Below, piece after piece: positions 1 to 10,264 of a DNA stretch of 64,000 nucleotides. Both the position numbers and the translations under genes were made by a program. Origin of the DNA: Lachnospiraceae bacterium (lineage in GTDB: Bacteria; Bacillota; Clostridia; Lachnospirales; Lachnospiraceae). The stretch lies in the NCBI GenBank assembly GCA_015057035.1, contig SVFC01000004.1, positions 81,999-145,998 on the forward strand, given 5' to 3'. Every line of letters begins with the position of its first letter. Positions within the stretch are counted from its first letter, which is position 1. The notes beneath the pieces are model-generated. The model was not told where the DNA came from. It searched no databases and was given only the letters and a program-made list of their open reading frames with translations.

Positions 1-149
1 ATTCTATACACCCGACCTTAACATTATTACAAATATATTTGGGTGTAGGCCTCATACATGTCTTCTCATACCCGCAAGACGAATTGCACACAAGGCGAAT
101 CCTGTACAAGCCCATTCTACACAGGACAAAATCCTGTACCAAACGAATC

Positions 150-1391
150 CTACGCCAGACGAATTCTTCCTACCAATTCAATCTTAGCTACTGCATTTTC
201 AAATTCCGCCTCTGTCATGGAAGAAGTTGTAAATCCTATTTCACCAGGAACTACACCCTCGATGTATTCCACAATTCTGCAAGAGCCTTCCATAACTCCA
301 TGAGCATCATCCGTAGCCACGCCACCAAACACAGCCTCAATTGCAGCCTTATCCGAAGTTGTTCTTACGAAAAATCGGTTAGAGCTCTCTTTGTAATCCA
401 CCAGTTCAATCTCTTCCGAAGACCAAATGGTTGGTACATTTACGTGGGTATGTTTTGCCATATCTACAACGTCAGCCACTACTGCACTGGCAGTTGGAAG
501 TTTGCCTGCTCCACTACCGTAAAACATCGCATCACCCAACATGTTTCCACGCACAAATACTGCGTTAAACACATCATTTACTCCACATAATGGATGCTCT
601 TTTGAAAGCATAAATGGAGCAACCATACCACAAAAACTCTCTCCAACACGTTTGCTGGAAGCAAGAAGTTTGATGGAACTGTCCATTTTCTTTGCATATG
701 CAAAATCAGCTTCTGTAATCTTGGTTATGCCCTCTGTATAAATCTCTTCGTAATTCACCTGTTTTCCGCAAACAAGAGACGACAAAATAGCAATCTTACG
801 ACAAGGATCAAAGCCTTCTACATCTGCAGTTGGGTCTGCCTCTGCATAGCCTTTTGCCTGCGCATCCTTAAGCACTGAGTCGAAGCTTACGCCCTCATTT
901 GCCATACGGGTTAACATATAGTTTGTGGTACCGTTTAAAATACCAGTGATTTCATCAATTCTATCTGCTGTTAAGCACTTGTTCAAAGCTCGTATGATTG
1001 GAATTCCACCACCAACACTAGCTTCAAACATAAAGTTCAAATTCTTCTCCTGGGCAAGGGCAATCAATTCCGCACCCTTGGCAGCCACAAGATTTTTATT
1101 AGATGTCGTTACATGTTTTCCTGCAAGAAGCATTGCCTTTACAAAAGTATATGCTGGCTCCACGCCGCCCATAGCTTCTACAACAATTTCTACTTCTTCG
1201 TCTTCTACAATTGTTTTGTAATCATGAACCACTTTGTCTTCGTATGGATCCCCTGGAAAATCCCTCAAATCCAGAATATACTTCACTTCAACGGATTTTC
1301 CCACACGACTTGTAATCAGGTCTTTATTCACTTCTAATACTTCTACCACACCTGATCCAATGGTGCCGTATCCCATTACTGCAACTTTCAT
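150..1391 (-). CDS. hom: homoserine dehydrogenase
   Basis: MKVAVMGYGTIGSGVVEVL NAD-binding start, GGGIPIIRAL and GILNGTTNYML motifs typical of homoserine dehydrogenase. Confidence 0.95.
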   Translation of the reverse strand: MKVAVMGYGTIGSGVVEVLEVNKDLITSRVGKSVEVKYILDLRDFPGDPYEDKVVHDYKTIVEDEEVEIVVEAMGGVEPAYTFVKAMLLAGKHVTTSNKNLVAAKGAELIALAQEKNLNFMFEASVGGGIPIIRALNKCLTADRIDEITGILNGTTNYMLTRMANEGVSFDSVLKDAQAKGYAEADPTADVEGFDPCRKIAILSSLVCGKQVNYEEIYTEGITKITEADFAYAKKMDSSIKLLASSKRVGESFCGMVAPFMLSKEHPLCGVNDVFNAVFVRGNMLGDAMFYGSGAGKLPTASAVVADVVDMAKHTHVNVPTIWSSEEIELVDYKESSNRFFVRTTSDKAAIEAVFGGVATDDAHGVMEGSCRIVEYIEGVVPGEIGFTTSSMTEAEFENAVAKIELVGRIRLA

Positions 1392-1396
1392 GTAAC

Positions 1397-1840
1397 TTAC
1401 TCCTTAGCGATAATTTTCACGTAATGTATACCATCTACTTTCTCAATGGTTGTCACGATATCATCCACGTCATTTGCTTTATTAAACACATCCACACTCA
1501 ATGTCAAAGAGGCAATTCCATTAATCGGAATACTCTGATGGATGGTTAAAATGTTGATTTTGAATGTTGCAATCGCTTGCAACACATTGGATAAAAGCCC
1601 TGGCTCATCATCTAGTTGAATTACCATTGTAATTGGCTTTCCTCTTTCATTATCATGAAATGGAAAAATATCATCCTTGTATTTATAAAAGGAACTACGA
1701 CTAATCCCTACCTCCTCTGTTGCTTCCTGCACAGAAGGCGCTTTTCCCGAATCAAGCAGTCTCTTTGCTTCCACAACTTTTAACAATACTTCCGGAACGG
1801 CCTTTTCCTTTAGCACATAATAAATTGTTTTTTCTGGCAT
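1397..1840 (-). CDS. ACT domain-containing protein (PheB-like)
   Basis: ORF 1397..1921; likely start at internal MPEKTIYYVLKEKAVPEVL; C-terminal ACT domain (ITMVIQLDDEPGLLSNVLQAIA); directly upstream of hom. Confidence 0.88.
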   Translation of the reverse strand: MPEKTIYYVLKEKAVPEVLLKVVEAKRLLDSGKAPSVQEATEEVGISRSSFYKYKDDIFPFHDNERGKPITMVIQLDDEPGLLSNVLQAIATFKINILTIHQSIPINGIASLTLSVDVFNKANDVDDIVTTIEKVDGIHYVKIIAKE

Positions 1841-1960
1841 TTCCTTTACTCCTTTGTTTGTCCCTCGCCGACAACTGTCTTTATGTGGAAGATAATAACA
1901 TAAAAGGGATTGCAAACGCAACCCCTTTTATTAGTACTTTTACTTATATCTTTTATAACT

Positions 1961-3205
1961 TTATGCTCTAGGCTTTCCACATTCTGGACAGAACTTTCCT
2001 GTGTTCACGGAACCGCATTCGCAAGTCCATTCTGCTGTTACTACTGGCATGGCCTTTCCGCACTCTGGACAGAACTTTCCTGTGTTTACTGAACCACATT
2101 CACATGTCCATCCTGCTGCCTGTGGTGCTGGATTAACTGGCGCCTGTGGCGTTACACCTGCTGCAACTCCTGCAACTGCCTGTGGTGCAACGTTAGGATT
2201 CTGCACACCTACACCTGCCTGTGCCATAGCCATATTGGTCTGGCTCATCTGATTTACCATATTTCCACCCATGTTCATTCCCATGCCCATGCCAAGGAAA
2301 CCATTCATTGCACCATTTGCATTAGAGCCTGCAGCTTCTAAGCCACGAGCCATATGTGCCTGTACATAGCCTTCACGAACAGTTGGGTCAGAAAGCATTG
2401 CACCTTCGTTACGAAGATTGATAAGTTCCTGAGATTTTTCATCGTAAGAAACACTGGCAATACCAACTGCCTGGATTTCCATACCACGCATCTTGTTCCA
2501 GTCTTCATCCAGAATAGATGCCATGTATTTGCCCAGTTCAAGAGCCTTGCTAGTTACATGAGAGATACGTGTTCCATCAGCAGATAACTGGTTGATTGCC
2601 GCCTGTAACGCCTGAAGGAATTCAGAAACGTACTGTTCGTTGATTTCTGAGATTTCCACATAGTCTTTATTTCTAGGAATTGCTTCTGCGTAGAACTGTA
2701 ATGGGTTAGTAATCTTGATAGAATATGTACCATGTGCTCTTAAGAACAGTTCTGCGTTATAGAAGCTGTCAAAATAGTTGATTGGATTACGTGTTCCAAA
2801 CTTGATGCCCTTGATTTCCTGAAGGTTGATATAGTAAACCTTCTGTTCTCTAGGATTTTCACCACCGAAACGAATACGGTTAAATGCATCCTTTAATGTA
2901 TCTCCAAATTCACCATTCAAAAGAGATGGAGATGAAGAATTATCTACTTTGTAATAACCTGGTTCTGCAGTGTAATCTACAACCTTACCTCCATCAACCA
3001 GCAACATAAACTGATTGTCGTATACACGAATCATAGAACCGTTAGATACTACATTGTCTGTGCCTTTTGTGTTTTCACCTTTACGAACCTTAATACCACG
3101 CACGAACACCGACTGATCGCCCATGTTGTCTGGTTCAATTACCTCCAGCCACTGATCTGGAAATGTGCCGCCAATTGCCTGGCCGATTGCTTTAATAATA
3201 CCCAT
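1961..3205 (-). CDS. SPFH domain protein with two C-terminal zinc ribbons (YdjI-like)
   Basis: MGIIKAIGQAIGGTFPDQWLEVIEPDNMGDQSVFVRG and SPFH-like body; C-terminus has two copies of EWTCECGSVNTGKFCPECGK. Confidence 0.85.
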   Translation of the reverse strand: MGIIKAIGQAIGGTFPDQWLEVIEPDNMGDQSVFVRGIKVRKGENTKGTDNVVSNGSMIRVYDNQFMLLVDGGKVVDYTAEPGYYKVDNSSSPSLLNGEFGDTLKDAFNRIRFGGENPREQKVYYINLQEIKGIKFGTRNPINYFDSFYNAELFLRAHGTYSIKITNPLQFYAEAIPRNKDYVEISEINEQYVSEFLQALQAAINQLSADGTRISHVTSKALELGKYMASILDEDWNKMRGMEIQAVGIASVSYDEKSQELINLRNEGAMLSDPTVREGYVQAHMARGLEAAGSNANGAMNGFLGMGMGMNMGGNMVNQMSQTNMAMAQAGVGVQNPNVAPQAVAGVAAGVTPQAPVNPAPQAAGWTCECGSVNTGKFCPECGKAMPVVTAEWTCECGSVNTGKFCPECGKPRA

Positions 3206-3252
3206 TTTTTCATCCTCCTATATATGTAAAAATGTTTACCTCTATTAATTTC

Positions 3253-4065
3253 CTAACTACGATTATAATCCACTTCATAGAATTTGTGAAGTGACCAAAC
3301 CTTAACATTTACTGGAGTTATCCTTAAACCACAGTATTCGCAGAACTTATGACCAAGACTTTTTACCGGCGCACCACAGTTTGGACATGTGGTTCCCACG
3401 GCATTATCTAAGGTGGTCAAATCAGAATCCTGAATATACACCAGTTCCATATTATACTTGGTCTGTGTCTTACGCTTCTTGTCACCATCCACCAGTTTTC
3501 CGTCTTGCATCTTGTAATGCAGATATCCCACAGCACTTTGAATGGTAATCACGCATTTCCCGTCTATTTTTTGATAGTTGGCGATTTCCGTCTGGTGAAT
3601 CTCAATGTCAGAATAGGTTTCTCCCACGCCATTTAATCGATTACTCTCGATGATGTTGGTCACTTGCTTCTTCACATCCTCTGATGCCTCCACTAGACGC
3701 CCAGGATTATTTGCCGAGATAGCAAGAAATGCCGACGTCAGCATATTTTCTGCTTTATGCTTGAATTCTTCCCAGGAAAATTCCGGGAAATCACGCATAA
3801 TCTGAGGCTCCATAATTCGCGTCATGGAAGACACAGACTTTGGCGTTTCTGCCAGCACGTCCGCCTGGCGATTCCAGCCATCCATCAGATTCGGAGTTCC
3901 AAAAAACGTCTGGGAAAACCTACGTATTTTGTTTGTAATATTTCTATATACCGTCATAACCGCAATGGCAACCCCTGCTATAGTGAGCAAAATAATCAAC
4001 AGTTTGATTATCTCATAAGTACTCATTCCAAGGGCACCACCTGCAAGTTTATGAGAAAAAATCAT
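3253..4065 (-). CDS. membrane-anchored Tim44-like domain protein with zinc ribbon
   Basis: N-terminal TM helix, Tim44-like middle (MRDFPEFSWEEFKHKAENMLTSAF), CPNCGAPVKSLGHKFCEYCG ribbon; strong RBS AGGGAGGAAG. Confidence 0.7.
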   Translation of the reverse strand: MIFSHKLAGGALGMSTYEIIKLLIILLTIAGVAIAVMTVYRNITNKIRRFSQTFFGTPNLMDGWNRQADVLAETPKSVSSMTRIMEPQIMRDFPEFSWEEFKHKAENMLTSAFLAISANNPGRLVEASEDVKKQVTNIIESNRLNGVGETYSDIEIHQTEIANYQKIDGKCVITIQSAVGYLHYKMQDGKLVDGDKKRKTQTKYNMELVYIQDSDLTTLDNAVGTTCPNCGAPVKSLGHKFCEYCGLRITPVNVKVWSLHKFYEVDYNRS

Positions 4066-4134
4066 ACGACTTCCTCCCTATTTCACTACATCTATCTCTC
4101 ACATACAGGTGCAATCACATATATGTCAGCCATT

Positions 4135-5272
4135 TTAATCTTCGTCACTTACCATATTTTCTGGACATCCAAGGCTTAACCACTTCAAATATCCATTTAT
4201 GAACATATCGATATCTCCGTCCATTACGTTGTCTACGTTGCCGCTTTCCACGCCAGTTCTTCTATCCTTAACCATGGTATATGGCTGCATAACATAAGAA
4301 CGAATCTGGTTACCCCAACCGATTTCTGTCACTTCTCCGCGGATGCCTGCTGCTTTTGCCATCTGCTCTTCCTGTTTCAACAGGTACAGTTTTGCCTTCA
4401 ACATCTGCATCGCCTTATCCTTGTTTTGGAACTGGGAACGCTCATTCTGACACTGTACTACAATTCCCGATGGAAAGTGAGTAATTCGGATCGCAGATGA
4501 AGTCTTGTTAATATGCTGTCCACCCGCACCACTGGAGCGGTAGGTATCAATTCGAATATCCTCGTCCTTGATTTCGATATCAATATTGTCTTCGATATCT
4601 GGCATTACATCACAAGACACAAAAGAGGTCTGTCTCTTTCCTGCCGCATTAAAAGGTGAGATACGCACGAGACGATGCACACCTTTTTCGGACTTCAAAT
4701 ATCCATAGGCATTTTCTCCATTCACTTCAAATGTAATGGATTTAATTCCTGCTTCTTCTCCATCCAGTGAGTCCAAAACAGTAAGAGAAAATCCCTTTTT
4801 ATCTGCCCATCTGGAGTACATACGGAACAACATAGATGCCCAGTCACAGGACTCGGTTCCACCAGCACCCGCATGAAGAGATACAATGGCATTATTTTTA
4901 TCATATTCTCCTGATAGCAGAGTCTTCATACGAATAGCCTCGTAAGTTGCCACGAAGTCATCTAGCATTTCCTGTATCTCCGGAATCAAAGAGGCATCGT
5001 TTTCTTCGTAACCCATTTCAATCATGGTTTCAATGTCTTCATAGCCACTTTCCAAACTCTTGTAAGTTGCCATGTCGTCCTTCATGCTCTTTAATTCCTG
5101 CATTTTTTTCTGAGAAACAGATGGGTCATTCCAGAATTCTGGCGCCTCCATTTCTCTCTCTAATTCCTGAATCCTTTGACTTTTATTAACTAAGTCAAAG
5201 TGAATCCCTCACTTCCTGTAGTGGGCTCTTATATGTGTTTAACACACTTTTAAAGTTGTCGAGTTCGACCAC
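4135..5272 (-). CDS. prfB: peptide chain release factor 2, expressed by programmed +1 frameshift
   Basis: ORF track shows only 4135..5151. Upstream GTG at 5272 gives VVELDNFKSVLNTYKSPLQEVRDSL-TGA; the +1 frame continues DLVNKSQRIQELEREMEAPEFW. GGQ motif present (SSGAGGQHINKTSSA). Confidence 0.93.
5195..5210 (-). promoter_or_regulatory. prfB programmed frameshift site (AGGGAT-TCA-CTT-TGA-C)
   Basis: Minus strand GAGGGATTCACTTTGAC: SD-like AGGGA 3 nt upstream of the CTT slip codon and in-frame TGA (5197..5195). Confidence 0.9.
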
Positions 5273-5330
5273 AGAATCACCTCTTTCTATATTAAAATCT
5301 TCAAATATTGATTTCAGATATTTGCATCAC

Positions 5331-5906
5331 TTACTGTTGTTTTCTGCAATTGGACTTACACACTTGTACAACACGCGGAATCCCCCACACTACCACCAGT
5401 GCCAAAAGGGCACCCGTAGCATCTACACACACGTCAAATCCATTGCCACTTCTATCTGGCACAAATAGCTGATGAATCTCATCTGTTGCTGCATAAATTA
5501 CCGTAAAAATCCATGCGCTTACATATCTTGTATGGACTGGAAACCATGTGCGTATTTTTTCTTCCATTCGCTGTCCCAATCCCCAGTACACTAGCATTGC
5601 CAAAATCCCAAACTCCGTCATGTGGGCAAGCTTGCGAATTGGATAATCCCAAAGTTCTGCCATGTGAAGCACTTCTACTTCGCCCCATCCCTGAAAAAAC
5701 ACCACATTCCAGATTTTCATAAACAGATGGCTAACACCACCGCTAATATCTCCCGATACATCCCCTGGCTGAGCAGACATATAGAAGATAAATATCATCC
5801 AGGCAAGGATTAACCCATACTTCAAAAAGGCGACTGCATTACCGTACTGCGCATGTGCGTGGCGCGTATCTTTTGTCTTTTCTATGTTTTTTCTATCTTT
5901 CATCAT
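5331..5906 (-). CDS. VanZ family protein
   Basis: Multi-TM protein with KLAHMTEFGILAMLVYW and ATDEIHQLFVPDRSG typical of VanZ-like domain. Confidence 0.85.
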   Translation of the reverse strand: MMKDRKNIEKTKDTRHAHAQYGNAVAFLKYGLILAWMIFIFYMSAQPGDVSGDISGGVSHLFMKIWNVVFFQGWGEVEVLHMAELWDYPIRKLAHMTEFGILAMLVYWGLGQRMEEKIRTWFPVHTRYVSAWIFTVIYAATDEIHQLFVPDRSGNGFDVCVDATGALLALVVVWGIPRVVQVCKSNCRKQQ

Positions 5907-5919
5907 TCACTCTAAAATA

Positions 5920-7302
5920 CTACTCTGCAGCCATGAGTTTTTTCAGTTCTTCTAATCCTTTTAAGAACTGGCTGTCATACTGTTTATCGTAATCCTGATC
6001 CAGCGGACCGGAGTATTCATAATCCACTTCTACATCTGGAGCTACACCCACTCCATGAATATAGTTTCCGTTTGGAGTGTAGTATCTGGCTGTAGTGAGC
6101 TTGATTGCATCTCCATGAGAAAGTGGAATGATGTTCTGAACAATACCTTTTCCAAAAGTAGTTTTACCAACTAATGTTGCATAATTATAATCCTTCATAG
6201 CTCCAGCAAAAATCTCTGATGCACTGGCACTGTTTTCATCCACCAAAATAACAATTGGCATATCCAGGCAACGCTTGTCAGAACGATATTCCTGTCGATT
6301 GCCATATTTATCTTCAATATAAGTAAGCATTCCTTCAGGAAGCACATAATCTAACATGTTTACAACAGAAGACAACAGTCCCCCTGGATTAGCACGAACG
6401 TCAACAAGAATCCCTTTCATGCCTTCTTTTTTCAACTGAAGAATCATTTCCTCGAACTGTTCATCTGTGTTGGTCTGGAATTCCAGAATCTGAATGTATC
6501 CGATTCCACCTTCTAACATCTCACCTTCGATGCTTGGAAGGATTACATTTCTACGTTCTGCAGTAATGTTCAATGTCTCACCTGTAGATTCACGGAAAAT
6601 CACCATATTTACTTTGGTGCCTTCTTCCCCACGAATGTGCTGAACCAACGCAGATACTTCCATACTTGTAGCATCAATACCTTCTACAGAAATCAGAATA
6701 TCTCCGTCTCTTAGTCCTGCCTCTTCTGCTGGAGTTCCACGATACACCTTGGTAATCGTAACCTTCATGGTGTCAGGATCCTGCTGTAACCCCGCACCAA
6801 TTCCATAATATTCTCCCGAGGTGGAAACCATCAGATCTTTGTACTCTTCCGCCGTATAATATACAGAATATGGATCATCCAATCCGCCAATCAATCCGTC
6901 AAACAAAGCACCCTGTATGTCGCTCTTGTCGAAATCTTCATAATAATAGATTTTCATCCATTCATAGATTTCATTCAGTTTATCTACCGTGGCATCATCT
7001 AAGATTGGAGTGTTATCAATCTCATGGAATCCTGTTCCACCGATGATAAAATACTGCCCTGTCATTTTAAGAAGCTGCATTCCACCCGCCAGAAGCAGAA
7101 ATACACATACCATACCTGTCAAAATACCAAAAGCAAATCTGTGTTTCTTCAGAAAGCCTTCTCTATTTTCGTGCATCTCTTTCCATGCTTCATTCTGTGG
7201 CTGACTTACGTAAGGATTCGCATATACGTTTTCCTGTTGCTCTTCGTGATTTAAGTCTTCTACGTTATTTACGTTGTTTTCATTATTCTCGTTGTAATTC
7301 AT
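5920..7302 (-). CDS. S41 family C-terminal processing peptidase
   Basis: PDZ domain, LVDVRANPGGLL, VDENSASASEIFAGAMKDYNYATLVGKTTFGKG catalytic motif; N-terminal TM. Confidence 0.93.
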   Translation of the reverse strand: MNYNENNENNVNNVEDLNHEEQQENVYANPYVSQPQNEAWKEMHENREGFLKKHRFAFGILTGMVCVFLLLAGGMQLLKMTGQYFIIGGTGFHEIDNTPILDDATVDKLNEIYEWMKIYYYEDFDKSDIQGALFDGLIGGLDDPYSVYYTAEEYKDLMVSTSGEYYGIGAGLQQDPDTMKVTITKVYRGTPAEEAGLRDGDILISVEGIDATSMEVSALVQHIRGEEGTKVNMVIFRESTGETLNITAERRNVILPSIEGEMLEGGIGYIQILEFQTNTDEQFEEMILQLKKEGMKGILVDVRANPGGLLSSVVNMLDYVLPEGMLTYIEDKYGNRQEYRSDKRCLDMPIVILVDENSASASEIFAGAMKDYNYATLVGKTTFGKGIVQNIIPLSHGDAIKLTTARYYTPNGNYIHGVGVAPDVEVDYEYSGPLDQDYDKQYDSQFLKGLEELKKLMAAE

Positions 7303-7416
7303 TCTTAGTACCTACACTTTTTCATATATTATGTTTCCTGTGCTTAAAAAAAGCACAAATTTTCACATATAAGATATTATATGCAAAAAGAGACCTTTCT
7401 ACAAGGTCTCTTTTAA

Positions 7417-8334
7417 TTATACCTTAAGATGTTTTCTAATGGTCCACACACTTCCAAAGAAGCCGATGCCTACACCAAGAACCAATGCTACAGGAACAAG
7501 GCCCTGGAATAAAATCTGTGGTTTTACAAAATCCATAAATGCTCCCACAAAGCTAAAGGTTTCTGCCACATAGATGACAATCTTGTCATAGAGCACAAAC
7601 AACAAGCCTAACGGAATTGCTGCCCCTACAAGACCAATGACGATACCTTCTACTACGAATGGGAAACGAACCAAAAAGTCGGTGGCACCGATCAGTTTCA
7701 TAATTCCGATTTCCTCTTTTCGTACCGAGATACCTACGGATACGGTATTGTTAATTAAGAATACTGCTACACAGAGCAGAATCAGAATAATACCACTGGA
7801 CACAAGACTCACTATCTTGTTGAACTGGGTTAATGTATCCGCCACAGCCTGTGACTGTTTTACCTCGCGAACACCTTCAATGTTCTTGATATAATTCACC
7901 AAGCCCGTCTGCTGGGACACATCGTTTAGATATACTTCAAGATTCGCAAAGTCTTCCAATGGGTTATCTGTAAATCCCGCTGCATAAGCTTCGTTGCCTT
8001 CAAAATAAACATCTTTGAAGTTTTCCCACGCTTCCTCCGCGGAAATATAAACAACTTCTCTTACTTCTGTTCTTTTTTCAATGTCTGGTTTAATCGTTTC
8101 AAGAATCTGCTGCTCTTCAACCCCAGAATCAAAAAACACTGTAATCGCAACCCCTTCTTCCACACTCTGTACCATAACGTTGATGTTGGCAATTAAGATA
8201 TAAAATATACCAAACATAAAGATACAAGCTGACATTGTTGCAATAGATGCAAGGGAGAACATTCCATTACGGAAAATGTTTTTAAACCCTTGTCCGATTG
8301 AATAGAAAAATGTATTAATTCTCATCCGCTTCAT
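7417..8334 (-). CDS. ftsX: cell division protein FtsX
   Basis: MRINTFFYSIGQGFKNIFRNGMFSLASIATMSACIF; four TM FtsX architecture; overlaps the ftsE end; exact start uncertain (8325-8364). Confidence 0.93.
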   Translation of the reverse strand: MKRMRINTFFYSIGQGFKNIFRNGMFSLASIATMSACIFMFGIFYILIANINVMVQSVEEGVAITVFFDSGVEEQQILETIKPDIEKRTEVREVVYISAEEAWENFKDVYFEGNEAYAAGFTDNPLEDFANLEVYLNDVSQQTGLVNYIKNIEGVREVKQSQAVADTLTQFNKIVSLVSSGIILILLCVAVFLINNTVSVGISVRKEEIGIMKLIGATDFLVRFPFVVEGIVIGLVGAAIPLGLLFVLYDKIVIYVAETFSFVGAFMDFVKPQILFQGLVPVALVLGVGIGFFGSVWTIRKHLKV

Positions 8335-9001
8335 CACCCGCATTGTTGTCACTAACGACAACACCTTTCTGTATAGTGATTACACGTTTTTTCATGACTT
8401 TGACAATGTCGAGGTTGTGAGTAACTACAATCACTGTAGTTCCACGTTCGTTGATTTCCTCTAACAATTTCATGATTTCCCATGCATTACTGCTGTCTAA
8501 GTTTCCTGTTGGTTCATCCGCCAAAAGAATACTTGGTTCATTTACCAAAGCTCTTGCTATAGCAACTCTCTGCTGCTCACCACCTGATAATTCCTTTGGA
8601 TAGGATTTATACTTTGCGGCAAGTCCTACCATAGACAACATGGCTGGCACTTTTTTCTTAATGTTCTTTGTTGGTTCTCCAACAACCTTCTGAGCGAAGG
8701 CGATGTTTTCATATACATTTCTGTCTTTTAACAAACGGAAATCCTGGAAAACACATCCAATATTTCTACGGAATTTTGGAATGTGTCTTCTTCTAATCTT
8801 ACGTAACTGTTTACCGTTAATCACAATAGAACCCTCTGTTGGTTCTAATTCCTTTAAAAGCAACTTAATCAAAGTTGATTTGCCGGAACCACTGCTACCA
8901 ACGATAAACACAAATTCTCCATCTTCAATTTCCAGGTTAACATCGTTCAGCGCAGGAATCCCTGCAGAATATGACTTGCTGACATGTTCCAGTTTAATCA
9001 T
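8315..9001 (-). CDS. ftsE: cell division ATP-binding protein FtsE
   Basis: Start at internal MIKLEHVSKSY; GSSGSGKSTLIK Walker A, LSGGEQQRVAIARAL signature. Confidence 0.95.
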   Translation of the reverse strand: MIKLEHVSKSYSAGIPALNDVNLEIEDGEFVFIVGSSGSGKSTLIKLLLKELEPTEGSIVINGKQLRKIRRRHIPKFRRNIGCVFQDFRLLKDRNVYENIAFAQKVVGEPTKNIKKKVPAMLSMVGLAAKYKSYPKELSGGEQQRVAIARALVNEPSILLADEPTGNLDSSNAWEIMKLLEEINERGTTVIVVTHNLDIVKVMKKRVITIQKGVVVSDNNAGDEADEN

Positions 9002-9032
9002 TACAATCTCCTTATGCTCGCTTAAGCGAAAT

Positions 9033-10121
9033 TTAATAATCAAGTGACTCCATATACTTCATGTACTTCACTACCATAAGTGCGATTCTAAATGTAATAG
9101 CATCTTCAAATACGCGAAGGTCTAAGCCTGTACTCTTCTGAAGCTTATCCAGTCTGTAAACAAGTGTATTGCGGTGGATATACAACTGTCTTGAAGTTTC
9201 AGATACGTTCAAGCTATTTTCAAAGAATTTATTAATTGTAGTAAGCATCTCTTCATCAAAATCATCTGGTGATTTTCCATCGAAGATTTCCTTAATGAAC
9301 ATCTTACAAAGCGGGATTGGAAGCTGATAAATCAGACGGCCAATACCAAGCTGCGAATATGCGATAATGTCCTTATCTTCGAAGAAAATCTTGCCTACGT
9401 CCAGAGCCATTCTGGCTTCTTTGTATGAACGAGATACTTCTTTTAATTCATTTACAATCGTACCATATGCAATGTGCACATTATTTTCCGCATCTCCACG
9501 GAACAGGTTAATGATTACTTCTGCAGTCTTGCCTAAATCATCATAGGTTTCGTTGTCGCTAAGTTCTTTGACAACAATAATGTTCTTCTCATCTACTGCT
9601 GTAACAAAATCCTTAGACTTGCCACCGAAAAGACCACGAATCTTCTCTAATTCGTTTCCATCCTTGTCGCGATTCGTCTCTACGATAAATACGACACGTT
9701 TTACTTCTGTTTCAATATGCAATTTCTTCGCACGGTTATAGATATCTACCAACAGCAGATTATCTAAGAGGAGATTCTTGATAAAGTTATCCTTATCAAA
9801 GCGCTCTTTATAAGCTACCAGCAAATTCTGAATCTGGAAGCTTGCAATCTTGCCAATCATATATACGTCTTCGCTGTCGCCATAAGCCAAGAGAATATAC
9901 TCCAACTGATGATCGTCAAAAACTTTGAAGAACTGACACCCTGCTACCACCTGACTGTCAGCCGGTGACCCCACAAAACTTCTGGCAGGCTGAGTGAATT
10001 TGTCTGCATCCTGAAATGTAGCTGCAAGAATCTTGCCCTCTACATCAATAACACAAAAATCTGTTCTTGTAATATTTTTTAATCCATCGATTGTATTTTG
10101 AAGTATTTGATTGGAAATCAT
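9033..10121 (-). CDS. PucR/CdaR-like transcriptional regulator
   Basis: C-terminal HTH FFENSLNVSETSRQLYIHRNTLVYRLDKLQKSTGLDLR. Confidence 0.88.
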   Translation of the reverse strand: MISNQILQNTIDGLKNITRTDFCVIDVEGKILAATFQDADKFTQPARSFVGSPADSQVVAGCQFFKVFDDHQLEYILLAYGDSEDVYMIGKIASFQIQNLLVAYKERFDKDNFIKNLLLDNLLLVDIYNRAKKLHIETEVKRVVFIVETNRDKDGNELEKIRGLFGGKSKDFVTAVDEKNIIVVKELSDNETYDDLGKTAEVIINLFRGDAENNVHIAYGTIVNELKEVSRSYKEARMALDVGKIFFEDKDIIAYSQLGIGRLIYQLPIPLCKMFIKEIFDGKSPDDFDEEMLTTINKFFENSLNVSETSRQLYIHRNTLVYRLDKLQKSTGLDLRVFEDAITFRIALMVVKYMKYMESLDY

Positions 10122-10193
10122 AGTTTTATCTCCTTGTCTCCTTTTTTGCGTTTTGCATAAATACCACTTATTATTTTAATGCATAAACACAAA

Positions 10194-10240
10194 AAAATAA
10201 AGAGCAAATGCACAATTTTTATGCATTTTCTCTTTATTTT
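10194..10240 (-). terminator. Rho-independent terminator of yitT-family gene
   Basis: 19-bp stem with one mismatch, AAAATAAAGAGCAAATGCA / TGCATTTTCTCTTTATTTT. Confidence 0.6.
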
Positions 10241-10264
10241 TATTGAAAATATAGTAATTTTTAA

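Noticed and set aside
39-590. 183-aa + strand ORF antisense to hom
   Set aside because: Lies opposite a clear homoserine dehydrogenase; composition is not protein-like; no RBS.
3757-4179. 140-aa + strand ORF antisense to the Tim44-like gene
   Set aside because: Shadow ORF of a supported CDS.
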